A stretch of 64,000 nucleotides of DNA, from the NCBI RefSeq assembly GCF_020921035.1, contig NC_063155.1:17875311-17939310 (forward strand). The letters are read 5' to 3'. This document shows positions 11,410-29,686 of this stretch, one piece after another. The notes under the pieces are model-generated. The model was not told where the DNA came from, did no database searches, and saw nothing but the letters and a program-made list of their open reading frames with translations. Each line of letters opens with the position of its first letter. The first letter of the stretch is position 1. The position numbers and the translations under genes were made by a program. Origin of the DNA: Rhodamnia argentea (lineage: Eukaryota > Streptophyta > Magnoliopsida > Myrtales > Myrtaceae).

Positions 11410-12505
11410 ATGGAAGCATCCAAACTCGATGGCGGTGATCCTGGTCGAGAGACTTATGCCTCTCTGGGATTGGATAGCTCCGGTGAAGAGGACGCAGGAA
11501 CGCCCCGGATTTTGTTCCACATAGCTTCTGCTCTCGAGAAGTCCATACGGAGGAATGAGAAATTACCGAAGGCGTGGAGGCGAAAGGAAGCCATTACCAT
11601 CTTCCACGGGTCGAGGGCGCCTGCCATGAGCGTTGGGCAGTACCTCGAGCGCATTTGCAAGTACTCGAGCTGCAGCACATCCTGTTTTGTCGTGGCATAC
11701 ATCTACATCAACCGGTTCCTGGAAAGAACCGGGGGCTGTCTCACTTCACTTAACGTCCACAGGCTCTTGATAACTAGCGTGGTGGTCGCTTCCAAGTTCA
11801 TAGACGATGCGTAAGTGCTTCCCACCTTCATAATTCTTGCGAATTTATTAGGGAATACCATCCACAAGCTGTATGTAATTTAATCTTCCTGGGTCTCCTT
11901 TCATCTGTTAAATGCAGCACGAGAGAGCTCGGAATGCGCAATTGAATACTCGTCGAAAATAGTTTGAAACATGTCTGGTCGAGTTTGAACTTGGCTATTT
12001 TTTGTGAGCTTCAAACTTCTGCAAAAGTCATGATGCTTAAATGTGAATCAGGAGTCAAATTGACGATCAGATGCAAGCTTTATCAAAAATGTGTTCCCTC
12101 GTGCTTAAGAACATTTTTACCAATAAAAGGCTGGTTACCAAATGCCATTGGCTCATCTTGTTTCTATGATTACCATCTACGAGCTTGGTTCGAGATTTCT
12201 TACGTTCATGCCGATGATGCTCGATGTGCAGGGGTAGCAACAACGCTTATTTTGCAAAAGTGGGAGGAATAAGCAATGCAGAAATGAACAGGATGGAGGT
12301 CAACTTTCTGTTCAAGCTTGATTTCCGACTCTATGTTTCGCCGGAGGAGTTCAAGATGTGTTGCTCACAGTTACAGACGGAAGGCAACAGTAAATACCAG
12401 ATTGATCGCTCGATTAAGTGTTGCGGAATCAGAGAAGGGTGGCTCAAGAAAGACAGTGATAAATGCACATCCACCATTGCAGGTCTCAGTTGCAGAGCCA
12501 TCTGA
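11410..12505 (+). CDS. P/U-type cyclin (cyclin-U1/CYCP2-like)
   Basis: Two exons, 11410-11810 and 12232-12505, encode 224 residues, the usual size of the small plant CYCP/CYCU family. These cyclins resemble yeast PHO80, bind A-type CDKs and link nutrient or hormone status to cell division. The N-terminus carries the YASLGL motif typical of the U1/P2 branch. The cyclin box contains SVGQYLERICKYSSCS, a VVAYIYINRF helix and NVHRLLITSVVVASKFIDDA, continuing in exon 2 with NNAYFAKVGGIS, an EMNRMEVNFLFKLDFRL helix and a C-terminal KYQIDRSIK. The junction (GC plus G, giving Ala) preserves the frame. The C-terminal 30 residues are not conserved. The gene converges on MIRO. No damage is seen. Confidence 0.88.
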
Positions 12506-13407
12506 GTCGAAATGGAACTTTCATTTCCCGATGCCTGGCGAGGAAGGGCACTTTGCTCATTTCTTTCCTTTCTAACTTTGTTCTGTAGCAATGTCGAAAG
12601 TCGAACTTTGTAGAATTCTCTTGCTTTACAAGGTCGATCCCGACTTTGTGAGACAGAATTCTTTAGTGCCACAAAATGCGGTGTTACCACCATATTATGA
12701 CCACTTTTTGTCCAGGGTCTTTCTAGTCCTACAAATTGCCCGATTTTCCACAGATTAGTATATGAAACTAGGTTAGTGAAGCATCTACTGTTTCCTTCGA
12801 GATCCTCCTCCGGAAGCGAAAAGATTACACAAACCTGTAGATCGCAATTTACATAGATGAATCAGCCCCTAGCACCTCAGATTTGAAGACTGCAACATGC
12901 ACAAACTTGACCAATGATGTTGCATCAGCTAGAGTTTCTTAAAAGATTAGGAACAAGTAGAGCAAATGATTTCGAGCTAAGCGCTGCTGTTCAACAATCC
13001 ATAGAGGCCACAGCCTCCAAGAGCTGAATTAGGCAGTCTCTGAGTCACCAGTTTGATTTTACTAGCATAAGGAAATTGAGAGAATGAAAAATCGATGTAA
13101 TAATTCCAAAGTGAGATATCACTGAAATTTCTAGCAAAACTTTAGAGTGCACAGGTGCTGCTGCAGAAAATACCTCGTTTCAATTGACATGCGTAAACAT
13201 TATACTCCATAAACCCTAGCCTACCAGAACCTACTAGGAAATGGTTGTAACATAAGTACAGATGACGGTAACTTAAAAGAGCGACGAAGAGGGAAACCTG
13301 CAACCTCAAACACCCCAGTAAAAAAGGTACCAAATAAAGCTTTTGCCAACAGCTGCTTCAGAGATCATATAGATATTAGAGCCATATAATAGACAAGGCT
13401 TCATTAA
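12506..13407. other. Convergent 3' ends of cyclin and MIRO
   Basis: The two genes point towards each other across about 0.9 kb that must contain both 3' UTRs. No further gene, repeat or hairpin is obvious. Confidence 0.5.
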
Positions 13408-19991
<6,584 letters not shown>

Positions 19992-20619
19992 CAAATCTGT
20001 AGAACACCAACCCCCCCACACCAAAAAAACCCCCAAAATCATCAGCCGCATCCGAAACGACACACACAAGTCGTCCCCCAAGAGGGAAAAAATCCGTCAA
20101 AACAGAAAAGTGGCGAGAAAAAAAAAAGAAAAGAAGAAGGAAAAATTCAACGCTGCGATTTGAAGATCTTGCCCATCTCAACCAACATGCCGAATCAAAT
20201 GCGGGAATCAAAACTAACGTCTGTATAGTCTAGAACACGTAAAGAGCAGCTGATTCGTTTCGGACGTGGGGAATCCATCCCAAAAAAATGGCGGCTTGAA
20301 TCACAAAACGTTCAGGCCGAGAGCACAAAAAGCACAAGGAAAACAAAAAATCCGAACGCGGAAACAAGAGCAGCGAGAGCGAAAGACGAAATGACTCGGA
20401 CCTGCCGATTGATTGATTGACTGGTTGGTTGGAGAAGAAGAGAGGGAGGGAGGGAGAGCAGCTAAAACCCTAGCGAACGGGGTTAATGCCAGTGGCGGTG
20501 GCTATGGAAGGCTTTCGGCTGTTTTGGCTTGGGGTTGAAGTTGGAAGGTGGCGATTCAGGAAGTCCCATTTTTTTTTTTCCCTTTTTTTTTTCTCTCCTT
20601 TTTTCCCGTGGGCAGAGAG
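19992..20619 (-). promoter_or_regulatory. MIRO 5' leader and promoter region
   Basis: The region upstream of the MIRO start probably includes an untranslated leader, perhaps with an intron, because gtccgagtcatttcg at 20390-20403 (minus strand) lies next to a pyrimidine-rich minus-strand stretch at 20430-20460. No clear TATA box is seen. Short plus-strand reading frames here overlap MIRO exon 1 and are shadows. Confidence 0.4.
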
Positions 20620-20845
20620 TAGAAATGTCCGGTTCGGTGAACCGCCGGTTCCGATTCAGGAACGGATTTGGAACCACCGATTCCAGTTCCTAGGCCCAAT
20701 GGCTCCTTTCACCCAAGCCTCCTCTTTTTTTTAAAAAAAAAACGGGTTGGAACCGGCCCTTAAGGGCCTGTTCCGATTCCGAATTGGAACTGTGGATCCG
20801 GTCAACGGGCCGATTCCGGGCCCCGATTTCATTTGGCTATGTCTA
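20620..20845. mobile_element. Small hAT MITE (226 bp) upstream of MIRO
   Basis: The ends are tagaaatgtccggttcgg on the left and, reversed, tagacatagccaaatg on the right. The flanking 8-bp repeats gcagagag (20612-20619) and gcagaaag (20846-20853) differ at one base and have the hAT target-duplication length. The interior repeats ggttcc/ggaacc motifs, like the ends of the larger hAT at 46921. There is no coding capacity. It lies about 630 bp upstream of the MIRO start. Confidence 0.7.
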
Positions 20846-20853
20846 GCAGAAAG

Positions 20854-21393
20854 TATTATTTTCTCACTTTCCTTTTATTCGTTTATCCGGGTTTAAAATA
20901 AAAATTTAAAAAAAAAAAAAAGAGGGAAATTGTCAATGATTCCGGTTGCAGTAAAAGCTCGGATTCGATACGATACTGGCAGTTGGCGTTTTCTCTTTAT
21001 GAGAAGGTACCAAACAAAAATCATCGATAACTTTAAACCATGATCACTGCAAAGTCGTACATTTATTTCGAATTTCTTTTCGTAACACGAAAACCCCAAA
21101 TTTTATGCTTTTATGGCGCATTCATTCCGAGCTTTTTTCTTTTCATGTGACGCAGAAAATCTCGTGTTTATACCCCGTGTAACACATTTATTCCAAATTA
21201 TTTTCTTCGATAAAAAGAAAAATTGAGCGATTTTTGTCCTTCGAGATGTCCATGTAAATTTAACGGCTGTGATCCACTCGATTTCTAACGACTCGAATAA
21301 ACCTCGGAATGGAGTGCTTAATATCGCATCCATCGAAATGGAGTGCTTATATAGCGAATGTCGCTGCATACAAAAGAATATTCATAATTTTTT
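20854..21393. other. Intergenic, no recognised feature
   Basis: AT-rich sequence with an A-run at 20908-20923. I see no gene or defined repeat in it. Confidence 0.4.
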
Positions 21394-22205
21394 AAGGGAA
21401 TAATCTTAACATTGCATTTTGAAAATGGCTTAGTACCCAAAAAAAATTAACTTTATCATATGTCTCAATTTTATTCAAAAAAAATTTTGTCTCATAAAAA
21501 TCATCAACTTTTACTTTTGTCCCAATTCTATAAACATAATACGAAAAATAAAAACCCAACTTTTATCTCATAAAAAATTTTCAACTTTTAGTTTTATCCC
21601 AATTATACCACAATTAGCCTTCCTTCCATAGTTACCATTAGTTAATCATATATGATATTTTCACACCGTTAATGAATTCCACTCCAGCAAGACAGACATG
21701 AAAACCCTCAACTTCTCTTCTATTGTCTATTTCCCTCATACATTGTCGGGAGATACAAAGTCACTCAAGGTGGCAAGTTTTAAATTCTCTCCCGCACTCA
21801 AGAGCCTAAATAACATTTGGACATGGAGATTTGATTATTATCTTATCGTCCCTAAAACATGCTGTTTTTGAATTTCGAAAATTCATTGATAAAGTTCGAC
21901 AAGAAAATTCGAGTCACGTAGGATTAACTCACAGTGACTTTTGACGGAAGGCCGACAGTGGTAGAATTGTGACAAAAATAAAAGTTGGGGATTCTTTATG
22001 AGACAAAAAAAAAATTCTTGAATATAATTGAGACATATGCCAAAATTTGGATTTTTTGAACAATAGGTCAATAGAATTGGGATAAAAGTAAAAATTAGAG
22101 TTTCGTATGAGACAAAAAAAAAAGTTTTTGATATAATTGGGATAGATGCTAAAACTCGTGGTTCTTTTGGGTATTAGGTCAGGTCTTTTAAAAATAGATT
22201 GCCAA
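21394..22205. mobile_element. Foldback element with subrepeated inverted arms
   Basis: The left arm (about 21394-21605) contains two tandem units with the phrases gtctcataaaaa, caacttttacttttgtccc and caatt. The right arm (about 21950-22205) carries the same units inverted (gggataaaagtaaaaatt, gtatgagacaaaaaaaa). The outer ends are ttttaagggaataatctt on the left and, reversed, ggcaatctatttttaaaag on the right. About 340 bp of unrelated sequence separates the arms. No coding capacity is visible and no target duplication could be defined. Confidence 0.55.
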
Positions 22206-23444
22206 GAGAGAGCCCAAATGCAAACTCGGAAAAATCTAATTAGATTCACATTCGCTCAAAAACTTAAGTCAGTGAGTTATGTGCCAACAGGCATATATTA
22301 ATTGCTTAGCACCACACCAATTCTCTAACGTGATATTTCTCTAAAGTATCGCGACAGTAATTACTTGATAAAATTTAAACGAACGACCTCCAGTTTCTTC
22401 GTCAGAAATCTTCCAACATCATCTTAAGGAGATCAGAAAAGACAATCGTTTATTCTTCTTTTGTCTTTCGTTCTCTTTTAGTCTTCTTTTTCCCTGCAAC
22501 GATTCACAAGTGGCAAAAAAATCTCTCCCTCCTAATGGATTCAACGTCCACCACAATGCACGATCTGTGGTCGTCCATCATCAACAACCACCAATCAAAT
22601 GTCACAGACCCAATGTCCCGGCTCTCCCATCATTGGTAGGCTTGCGAGGGGTGACGATATCTTCATCCCTAAAGCAAAATCTCCATTAAAATTTCGTAAG
22701 TAAAATAATATAATGTGCGTGTGTGTATATATAAGCTCGAATTTATCATTCCCTAATGCGAAAGCGATCATTCCTCCAGTAGTCACCACCTTCGAAGAGA
22801 GACTGTGAGGTGGTGGCTGGAAAATGTCTTTGTTAAATGCCTAGGTCCGACTACATTAGGCTCAAGCCAGGCCCATCCAGACTGAAACTTATTATACATT
22901 AGGCTCAAGCCAGGCCCATGGGCTATAGTTTTGACCCAATCCGAAACACGACCCAAACTCACACATTGATCAACTCTAGTTTGAATGCTTGTCCCAAATT
23001 TTCAGTTGATCTCATAATGTCTGTATTAGAAATTATGTGAATCATAAATGACATGAAGTCGTGCACAACATCTCTATCTTCAACCATACAAAATCATAGG
23101 AAAAAGTACCAAAAAAATCATAAATCTATTGTATTGGCACCAATTCAGTTCTAAACATTTTGTATTGGTACCAATTTAGTCCTAAACCTTTTATATTGGT
23201 ACCAATTTAGTCCATCCGACCAAAATTGGCTGGAAAGTACGATGTGGATTCCAAGCCGCCGTCGGTTGGCATTGCCGACGCTAACATGTCCATCGGTGAG
23301 GGAAACGACTTCGTTTGCCTTAAAAATACATAGAATCGCACGAAGGAAAATTTCCAAAGTTACTCCTCTCAATCGCTCCCTCAACTCTCTCATGATCGAT
23401 CCCTCCACTCCACTTTCCCCAAATCAATCTTTGGCATAATCAAT
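22206..23444. other. Intergenic with MITE fragment
   Basis: No gene is visible. A 24-bp phrase starting acattaggctcaagcc occurs twice (about 22853 and 22896). From 23101 to 23240 the sequence has the MITE-like series of repeated phrases caatttagtcctaaacc and ttggtaccaatttagtcc. This segment abuts the left inverted end of the MULE. Confidence 0.45.
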
Positions 23445-23693
23445 CTTCACCCAAAATGGCTTGCACATATCGATCTTCCCCAACCCTAGCTTGATCTTCT
23501 CCAAATCGTCAGTCACTTTCCTTAATCGATCTTCGACACCTTTGCCCATCGCCCGACGCTTTTGCCAATTGCCTGACACCTTTGCCTTTGTCTATCGCCC
23601 CACGCCTTCGTATTCGCCCGTCACCCAACTCTTTTGCCTTCGTCTAGTCGCCTCTATTTTCATGCCGCTTCAATTTCCTTCGAGATAGGTCAA

Positions 23694-23696
<3 letters not shown>

Positions 23697-23775
<79 letters not shown>
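23697..23775 (+). repeat. (CT)n microsatellite inside the MULE left end
   Basis: About 79 bp of near-perfect CT dinucleotides. A shorter GA tract occupies the matching position near the right end, so the repeat probably belongs to the ancestral inverted ends. Confidence 0.95.
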
Positions 23776-23779
<4 letters not shown>

Positions 23780-25280
23780 CTAAATTTATTGGTGGTGTTG
23801 GAAGGAAACATTGGTTCATGAAACCTGGTTGCTAAATTTGTTGGTGATGCAAGAAATGGGTTTAGTGAGACTTCGATGCATAGATAAACTGTTTATGCAA
23901 TCACGGTTGTCTTGCTTTAGGTGAATCTATTGGTGATGATGGAAAATTGAATTTGTTGATGAGGTAGGAAATGGGTTCAATTAGACATAGTGTTGATAGA
24001 AGGCTGAATTTACATAATTTTAAAGGGCAACTTCTGCAATCGCTTTATATTCAACATTCCGCTTGATTAGGATCCAAGCTTTCTGTAGAAAATCAAGTTG
24101 GTAACTCAAATTGGATAACTCAAGTAATAATAGTATGGAAAAGAGAGGCCTTCATGGAGAGAAAAACAAATATTCATATGTCTTTAACATTTTCATCATT
24201 TCTTGTACCTTTGCATGTAGAATTCACACAGTTAGGGCTATCACCACTACCACTTGCCCCTTTCCTTGTACATTTCTGAAACCGCAAAGAATATATTCGT
24301 TTGAAATCTTATTGATGTGAAGCAAGCATGACAAATGGAAAATAGAAGTACAAACAGAACTTTTTTGCCTTGAAATCATGTTTGCAATAATGTAGACCCA
24401 GTCTCCTTAATTGAACATGTCGAAATGTTGTGTTCTGTCTTCCAATAAGTTCGACAAGCAATCTTCATTCCGACCCTCGACATCCTTGTTTCACTTGCCA
24501 TCTCAATTTCGTCCCTTGATCTTTTTCGTTTACGTCTACCACTCTTCACCCTAGCTAGAAGTGGTTCAAGTGTCTGCCTATTAGTGTATTTCAAGAATTT
24601 CTCTCTTTGAATTGGCATCATCATGTTCTCATATGAAGCTAAGAACTTGGCCTTCTCATAACACTCATCGTCATAGTCATATGCACCATCTTACCTATAA
24701 GTTATAACGGCAATGGTATGAGGACAAGGGAAGCCATGAAGCTGCCATCTTCTACAAGAGCAGTCTCTCTTGAACACATCAACCACGTACTTATCACCTT
24801 TATGCTTATCCCTCACTTCATATCCAGTCTTCGCATTCCATATCACATGGCATTACATCGCATCGACTGTATTTTCTTTTAACTTTCTTACAATTCTTGG
24901 ACTACAATCCCTTTTCCACCTAGCACATGTATCCATCTGCATCTACATCCTTGTCATTATCATTATCCGTACTTCCTCTAACATACTACAAATGAACTTA
25001 CACCTAGTATGTACGATTCTTCCATTGAATGCCTTGCATAAGTTGTTGTCAACAATGTCATATTTGACATCAATGGTGAAGAAAGCCCTAAACCAGTGCT
25101 TTGGATTTGTTTGAACCAAGTCATGATATGTAGCAAGATTGGTTTTCTTCAATGCTTGAGAGTGTTCATCAAAATCCATCATAGTAATGTTCTTAGCACA
25201 CTGTCAAAATAGTCTTTGCGTTTGTATCTATTTGTACTTATTGCCCCAATAGGTATAGACACATCTCGCACACATCCTAT

Positions 25281-25788
25281 TGTATGTGCCAACAGATTTG
25301 GCAGCAAAATTTAACCTATGAAGCGCCAGGCTAGCCAAGCTAGGCCGGTCTTTTTTTTCTTATGTCATTCCATAAAACAATTAGGGGAAAGTCTTTCCCA
25401 TATCCGATCATACCACACCCGGTTTAACTCGGGTTTCTGATACATCGAGCGAGACGAACATATTACATTATGCACTACAACCGATTTCGGCCTACTATGG
25501 CCCCATCAAGATATCGGTATCGGCTCCCGATCGGTTTGTACACGGGAGATTAACCCGCCTTCGTAGCTCTTAAGGGATGTATTCTATTTAATTCTAGAAT
25601 TCCTATCACAAACCATCCTAATACCACTCCTACGGACCTAGTTGCTTTTTCCCCTCTACATCATTCACTCACCATATTGACACCAACAAGTGCCTCTTCA
25701 AGGTTATATGAGTGTGGGAGAACACGAAAACACAAATTGTTCAATCCCCCGCATTGTGCGAGGGACACAAAACAATTAGCCCGTGTCA
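25281..25788 (-). repeat. 3' LTR of the TRIM-like element
   Basis: This repeat is related to 26404-26910 throughout (for example ctagccaagc, gtctttcccatatccgat, gttgctttttccc), with roughly 20 percent visible differences, so the insertion is old. Confidence 0.75.
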
Positions 25789-26403
25789 TTCTCCCCCACT
25801 CACTTCCGCAACGCCCCCACTGCGGGTTGTTGTGTCGCTTCCTTGCGCCTTTTCCTACCATCAACGCCATGTATCTGAGTCTTGCATGGATGGATGTGCG
25901 CGCTCGCCCAACATAACAATTTCTCAACATTGATAGCTTCTTTTCTTTTTGTTTAAAGGCCATTTGGATTTCCTTTGGTCACTCATGTGTATCAACTATG
26001 GCACTTTTTGGCCAACCGCACGTATCTAGCAGCACCCTTTTTCGGTCACTTGCGCTTTCAAGTGTGGCACTTTTGGCTAACCGCGCATATCCGGTGGTAC
26101 ATCCTTTTTCCTTAATAAGCACTTCTTTATGTTAGCTAACCAACAGAGGTTTTTCCTTGTTTAAAACGTGGTAGAAGACCTATCTTGTGATTCGCCAACC
26201 TATTCCGAGAACGTTATCCCATATATGTGAGGAATCGATTTATTTGATTGTGTCCCCATTGGCATCCATAAGCATGTTGAGAGCCGCACTTTGTCCGAGC
26301 CACTTTTGCTCTAGCGATTCACTCTTCACACTCGTAGGACCGGAAAGACCATAGGTTTTTTCCGACTCACCACCTACTAAAGGTTTCCCGCTCCGATAGC
26401 ACT

Positions 26404-26910
26404 TGTGACGGACCGACAAATTTGGCAATGGAATTTGGCCTGTGGGTGCCTGGCTAGCCAAGCCGGTGAGCCTTTCTTTTCTTATGTCGTCCCATGTAAG
26501 AGTTAGGTGAATGTCTTTCCCATATCCGATTATACCACGCCTAGCTTAGCTCGAGCTTCTGATACATCAAGCAAGACAAGCAGATTATATTAGGCACTAC
26601 AACTAATTTCAGCTTGCCATGACCTCATCAGAAGAGCGGCATCGCCTTCAGCACGGTTTATACACGGGAAGCCAACATCGTCTTCAGAGATCCTAAGAAA
26701 TGTATTCTATCTAATCCTAGAACTCCTAACACAAACCGTCCTAACATTACTCCACGGTCCCAGTTGCTTTTTCCCATCTGCATCGCTCAATCACTATGTT
26801 GACACCAACAAACGCCATTTCAATGTTATACGAGTGTAAGAGGACGCGGGGACACAAGTTGTTCGATCCCCCACATCGTATGAGGAACACGGAACAACCG
26901 GTCCATGTCA
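26404..26910 (-). repeat. 5' LTR of the TRIM-like element
   Basis: Paired with 25281-25788. On the minus strand it runs from tgacatggaccgg to ggtccgtcaca and is followed by the primer-site-like sequence. Confidence 0.75.
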
Positions 26911-29287
26911 CTATGCTCGGTTACAAGCAACAAATGAACCACAACTTGTATAAGACCCTACAAAAGATGATTGCACTGTAAAACATATGTTACAAGTGTG
27001 ACTATTTAAGAGACATAACAAATAAAAATTGAATAAGGAACTTACCTTTTGTTTATCGCTAATTATGACCCAACCTCATCCATATGTGTTTAAGAGTTGA
27101 GATCATACATCAAATTTCTTAAGAACCACATCCAAGTGTCGCTACTCTCAACTCTAAAATCCACCCAAGCAATTGAATATCTAATCGTTTGCATCCCTAA
27201 CAACATACAAGGTCCGACCTTGACAAATTTCATCCAAGAAACAACCATCCAAACCCATAACTTTCCTATATCCACTAAGAAATCCTTTCTTACAAGTAGC
27301 AAAACAGATATATGTTCTATCAAACAACACCTTATATGCAACCATAGATTGCATATCAGGCTTTTTAACATTCAATATAATAGTACTCTCAAGATTTCTC
27401 TCTCTAAGCTCCTCTGCATAATCCCACGCCTTTGCATATTAGTTCTCATACTTTCCCATTAACACTTGATAAGCAAACAACTATCCTTCTTACATTGAAT
27501 TATACTTATATCTAAGCCCAAATGCTCCTTGATAAGCTCCTTGATAGCAATAGTTTTAATAGTTGGCATTGCTCTTATTGTAAAAAGATTGATTGGCCAA
27601 CCAAGAACTCACTACCCTCGTATTTTTTAAGTTAATGCTACATGTGTGTTCTAAATGATAGGTCTTCACATGAAATGATCCAATACGAACATCAACGGAT
27701 CAAGAAATCCTCCAATGACAACTTTGATGAGCACATTTTGTGCTAACAATTTTTTTTATCGTTCTTTGTAGATTTTATCTCTCTACTTTCAACCACTAAA
27801 TATTTTGTCAGAGCATCTTTGAAGTACATGCTACCATCAAATGTCATAGACAAAGTAAACACAGGCATAACACAATTAGGATCATATCTTAGAAACCTAC
27901 TTCTCCTTCTAGTAAAATCGTCATTTTCTCCTCCTTCATCGGACTCCAAACTCTCATATCCATATGTTTCATAGTACTTTGTTTCATAACCAACAGGGGC
28001 ATCAATTACATTATCCACATCCAATTGTTGGGATGGTACCAACCTTGCGGATGGTTCCCCTATAATCAAATACTTTGTACCCCTCTCGCGAAACTTCATC
28101 TTGTTCTTCATTGCTTCTAGAAGCTCCTCATTATCACAATCATCATCATCAATCATTAATCTTTCAGCAACAAGGAAGTCTGTCCCATTGTCATTGTCGT
28201 CGTCATTGTCGTCATCCACAGTATAATCACATTCGTCAATTGAGTCATCAGAATCTAAATCACTCTCGTGCTCACCCAATATCTCACTACTAAACCAACA
28301 TTAACATGTGCACCCTCACCGACCCCCTGACTAGCACCCTCACCTATACTTACATCTACACCGGCACCCTAACCATTACCCTCACCTACCTTATTGGCTG
28401 CAAAATTTTCTCCATATACCTCACTTAACCATAAATGCAAAGAACTAAAAACTATAGCAAGAACTCTGCTCTCATTCCATATGTTTGTCAACCCATCTTC
28501 TATAAACTTGCCACGCAACCTAAAATAAAGCTTTTCAAACTTACTATTGAACCCATTCTCGATGTCCCCGATGAAGCTTTCATTGCTCGGTAAACTGATA
28601 TCAACTTTGACTAAATCAAACTTCCCCCCAACATATTCAAGTATTGACGAACGTGAAAACTTTTCACCATGAAAAATACAAATCCATGCCGACTTACCGC
28701 TCATCTCAACCCTACACAAAAAACGCAAGGTTCATTACATAATTGCGCTTATCTATTTTATAATTTAAGGTACATGACAATACTTCACAATTTCCGGATA
28801 TACAGGAATAGTTCGATTAAGATATACGTATCGACCAATTTAGTCCATGCTTTTCTTTCCCACATAAATGATGAGATTAAGATATGCACATACATTAGTA
28901 GATTCTATAGCAAAGGGCCAGGTCAATGGATTGCTTCACTGACCGACATTTCCTTCCAACATTACCAAAAAATTCAAGAGAGAGAGAGAGAGACAAATTG
29001 AGCTATTTCAAATGAAATTGAAGCAGCATGAAGACAAGGGCGACAGGCAAATGCGAAGGCATGGGGCGACAGACAAAGGTGAAAGTGTCAGGCGATGGAC
29101 TCCGGCAAATACGTTGCCCGGGGCTAAGGCGTGGGGCGATGGACAAAGACAAAGGTGTCGGGCGATGGACTCCGGCAAATGCGTTGCCCGGGGCGAAGGT
29201 GTCAAAGATTGATTAAGGAAAGCGACTGACATTTGTGATGAGATCAAGCTAGGGTGGGAGAAGATCGTTCTACACGAGCCATTTTGG

Positions 29288-29686
29288 GCATATGATAATT
29301 ACCAAAAAAGTTGTAAATTTAATTATAAACATATTGCCGATATAACTCGAAAATATCCGAGGGATAGTGAAACCAGACATGAAGCACAAGTAGCATTCAG
29401 CGGTTCAAAGAGTAATCGGTTCTCAAAATGTAAGCTTTAGAACATTGTCAGAAAAAAAGAGTGAGACCGTGCCCTCCTGGACAAGAAAGCCATTCAGGCC
29501 AATGCAGATTGTGACAATTGCCTTCCACTTTACATTACGCCACCCCAGTTTTACAGCAGTAAAAGTGATTAGATTTTGCATGTCCCCTAATTGGATCCAC
29601 GACCAGCCTGCCTATTACACACAGAATTTAACCCCACAAAGACCAGCAAAGACAAGACAGACAGAGGTCTCGCTCAAGAACCCCTC
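29288..29686. other. 3' flank of the GPI-anchored protein gene
   Basis: AT-rich sequence between the MULE end and the stop codon of the next gene. Much of 29400-29686 is likely its 3' UTR on the minus strand. The plus-strand frames starting at 29445 and 29591 overlap this UTR or the gene on the other strand and look like shadows. Confidence 0.5.

Larger units (their letters stand above)
25281..26910 (-). mobile_element. Non-coding LTR retrotransposon (TRIM-like), nested in the MULE
   Basis: Two direct repeats of about 508 and 507 bp (25281-25788 and 26404-26910) flank a 615-bp interior without recognisable coding sequence. On the minus strand each repeat begins TGACA and ends in CA. Next to the minus-strand 5' LTR lies tgctatcggagcggg, a decayed match to the initiator-Met primer site tggtatcagagc. 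Just before the minus-strand 3' LTR is a polypurine tract agtgggggagaa. The flanks cctat and ctatg share ctat, a possible target duplication. The element must rely on proteins from another element. Confidence 0.75.
24376..28728 (-). pseudogene. MULE (MuDR-type) transposase pseudogene
   Basis: Pieces in minus-strand order: 28728-28369 resembles the N-terminal MULE domain; 28279-27743 is an Asp/Glu-rich linker followed by the MuDR DNA-binding start (FKDALTKYLVVESREIKSTK); 27375-27090 holds the transposase core (VMGLDGCFLDEICQG with its first catalytic Asp, then IAWVDFRVESSDTWMWFL); 25182-24943 matches the later core (NPKHWFRAFFTIDVKYDIVDN, SMLEEVRIMIM); 24624-24376 is the C-terminal basic region and a CCHC zinc knuckle whose second Cys has become Tyr. 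Frameshifts, stops and the nested LTR element at 25281-26910 make it non-functional. Such proteins catalyse cut-and-paste transposition in the nucleus. Confidence 0.85.
23445..29287 (-). mobile_element. Decayed Mutator-like element (MULE) with long inverted ends
   Basis: Left end 23445-23660 and right end 29040-29287 are inverted copies. The left reads ccaaaatggct, then ccctagcttgatcttctcc, tcagtcactttccttaatcg and repeated cgacacctttgcc; the reversed right end gives the same order with substitutions. Just inside both is a CT/GA microsatellite (23697-23775 and about 28975-28993). The interior on the minus strand holds MULE transposase pieces. The outermost termini and target duplication could not be fixed. 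The element is interrupted by an LTR element at 25281-26910. Confidence 0.8.

Noticed and set aside
27743-28279. Acidic 178-aa protein as an independent gene
   Set aside because: It is the linker and DNA-binding start of the MULE transposase, collinear with other transposase pieces on the same strand.
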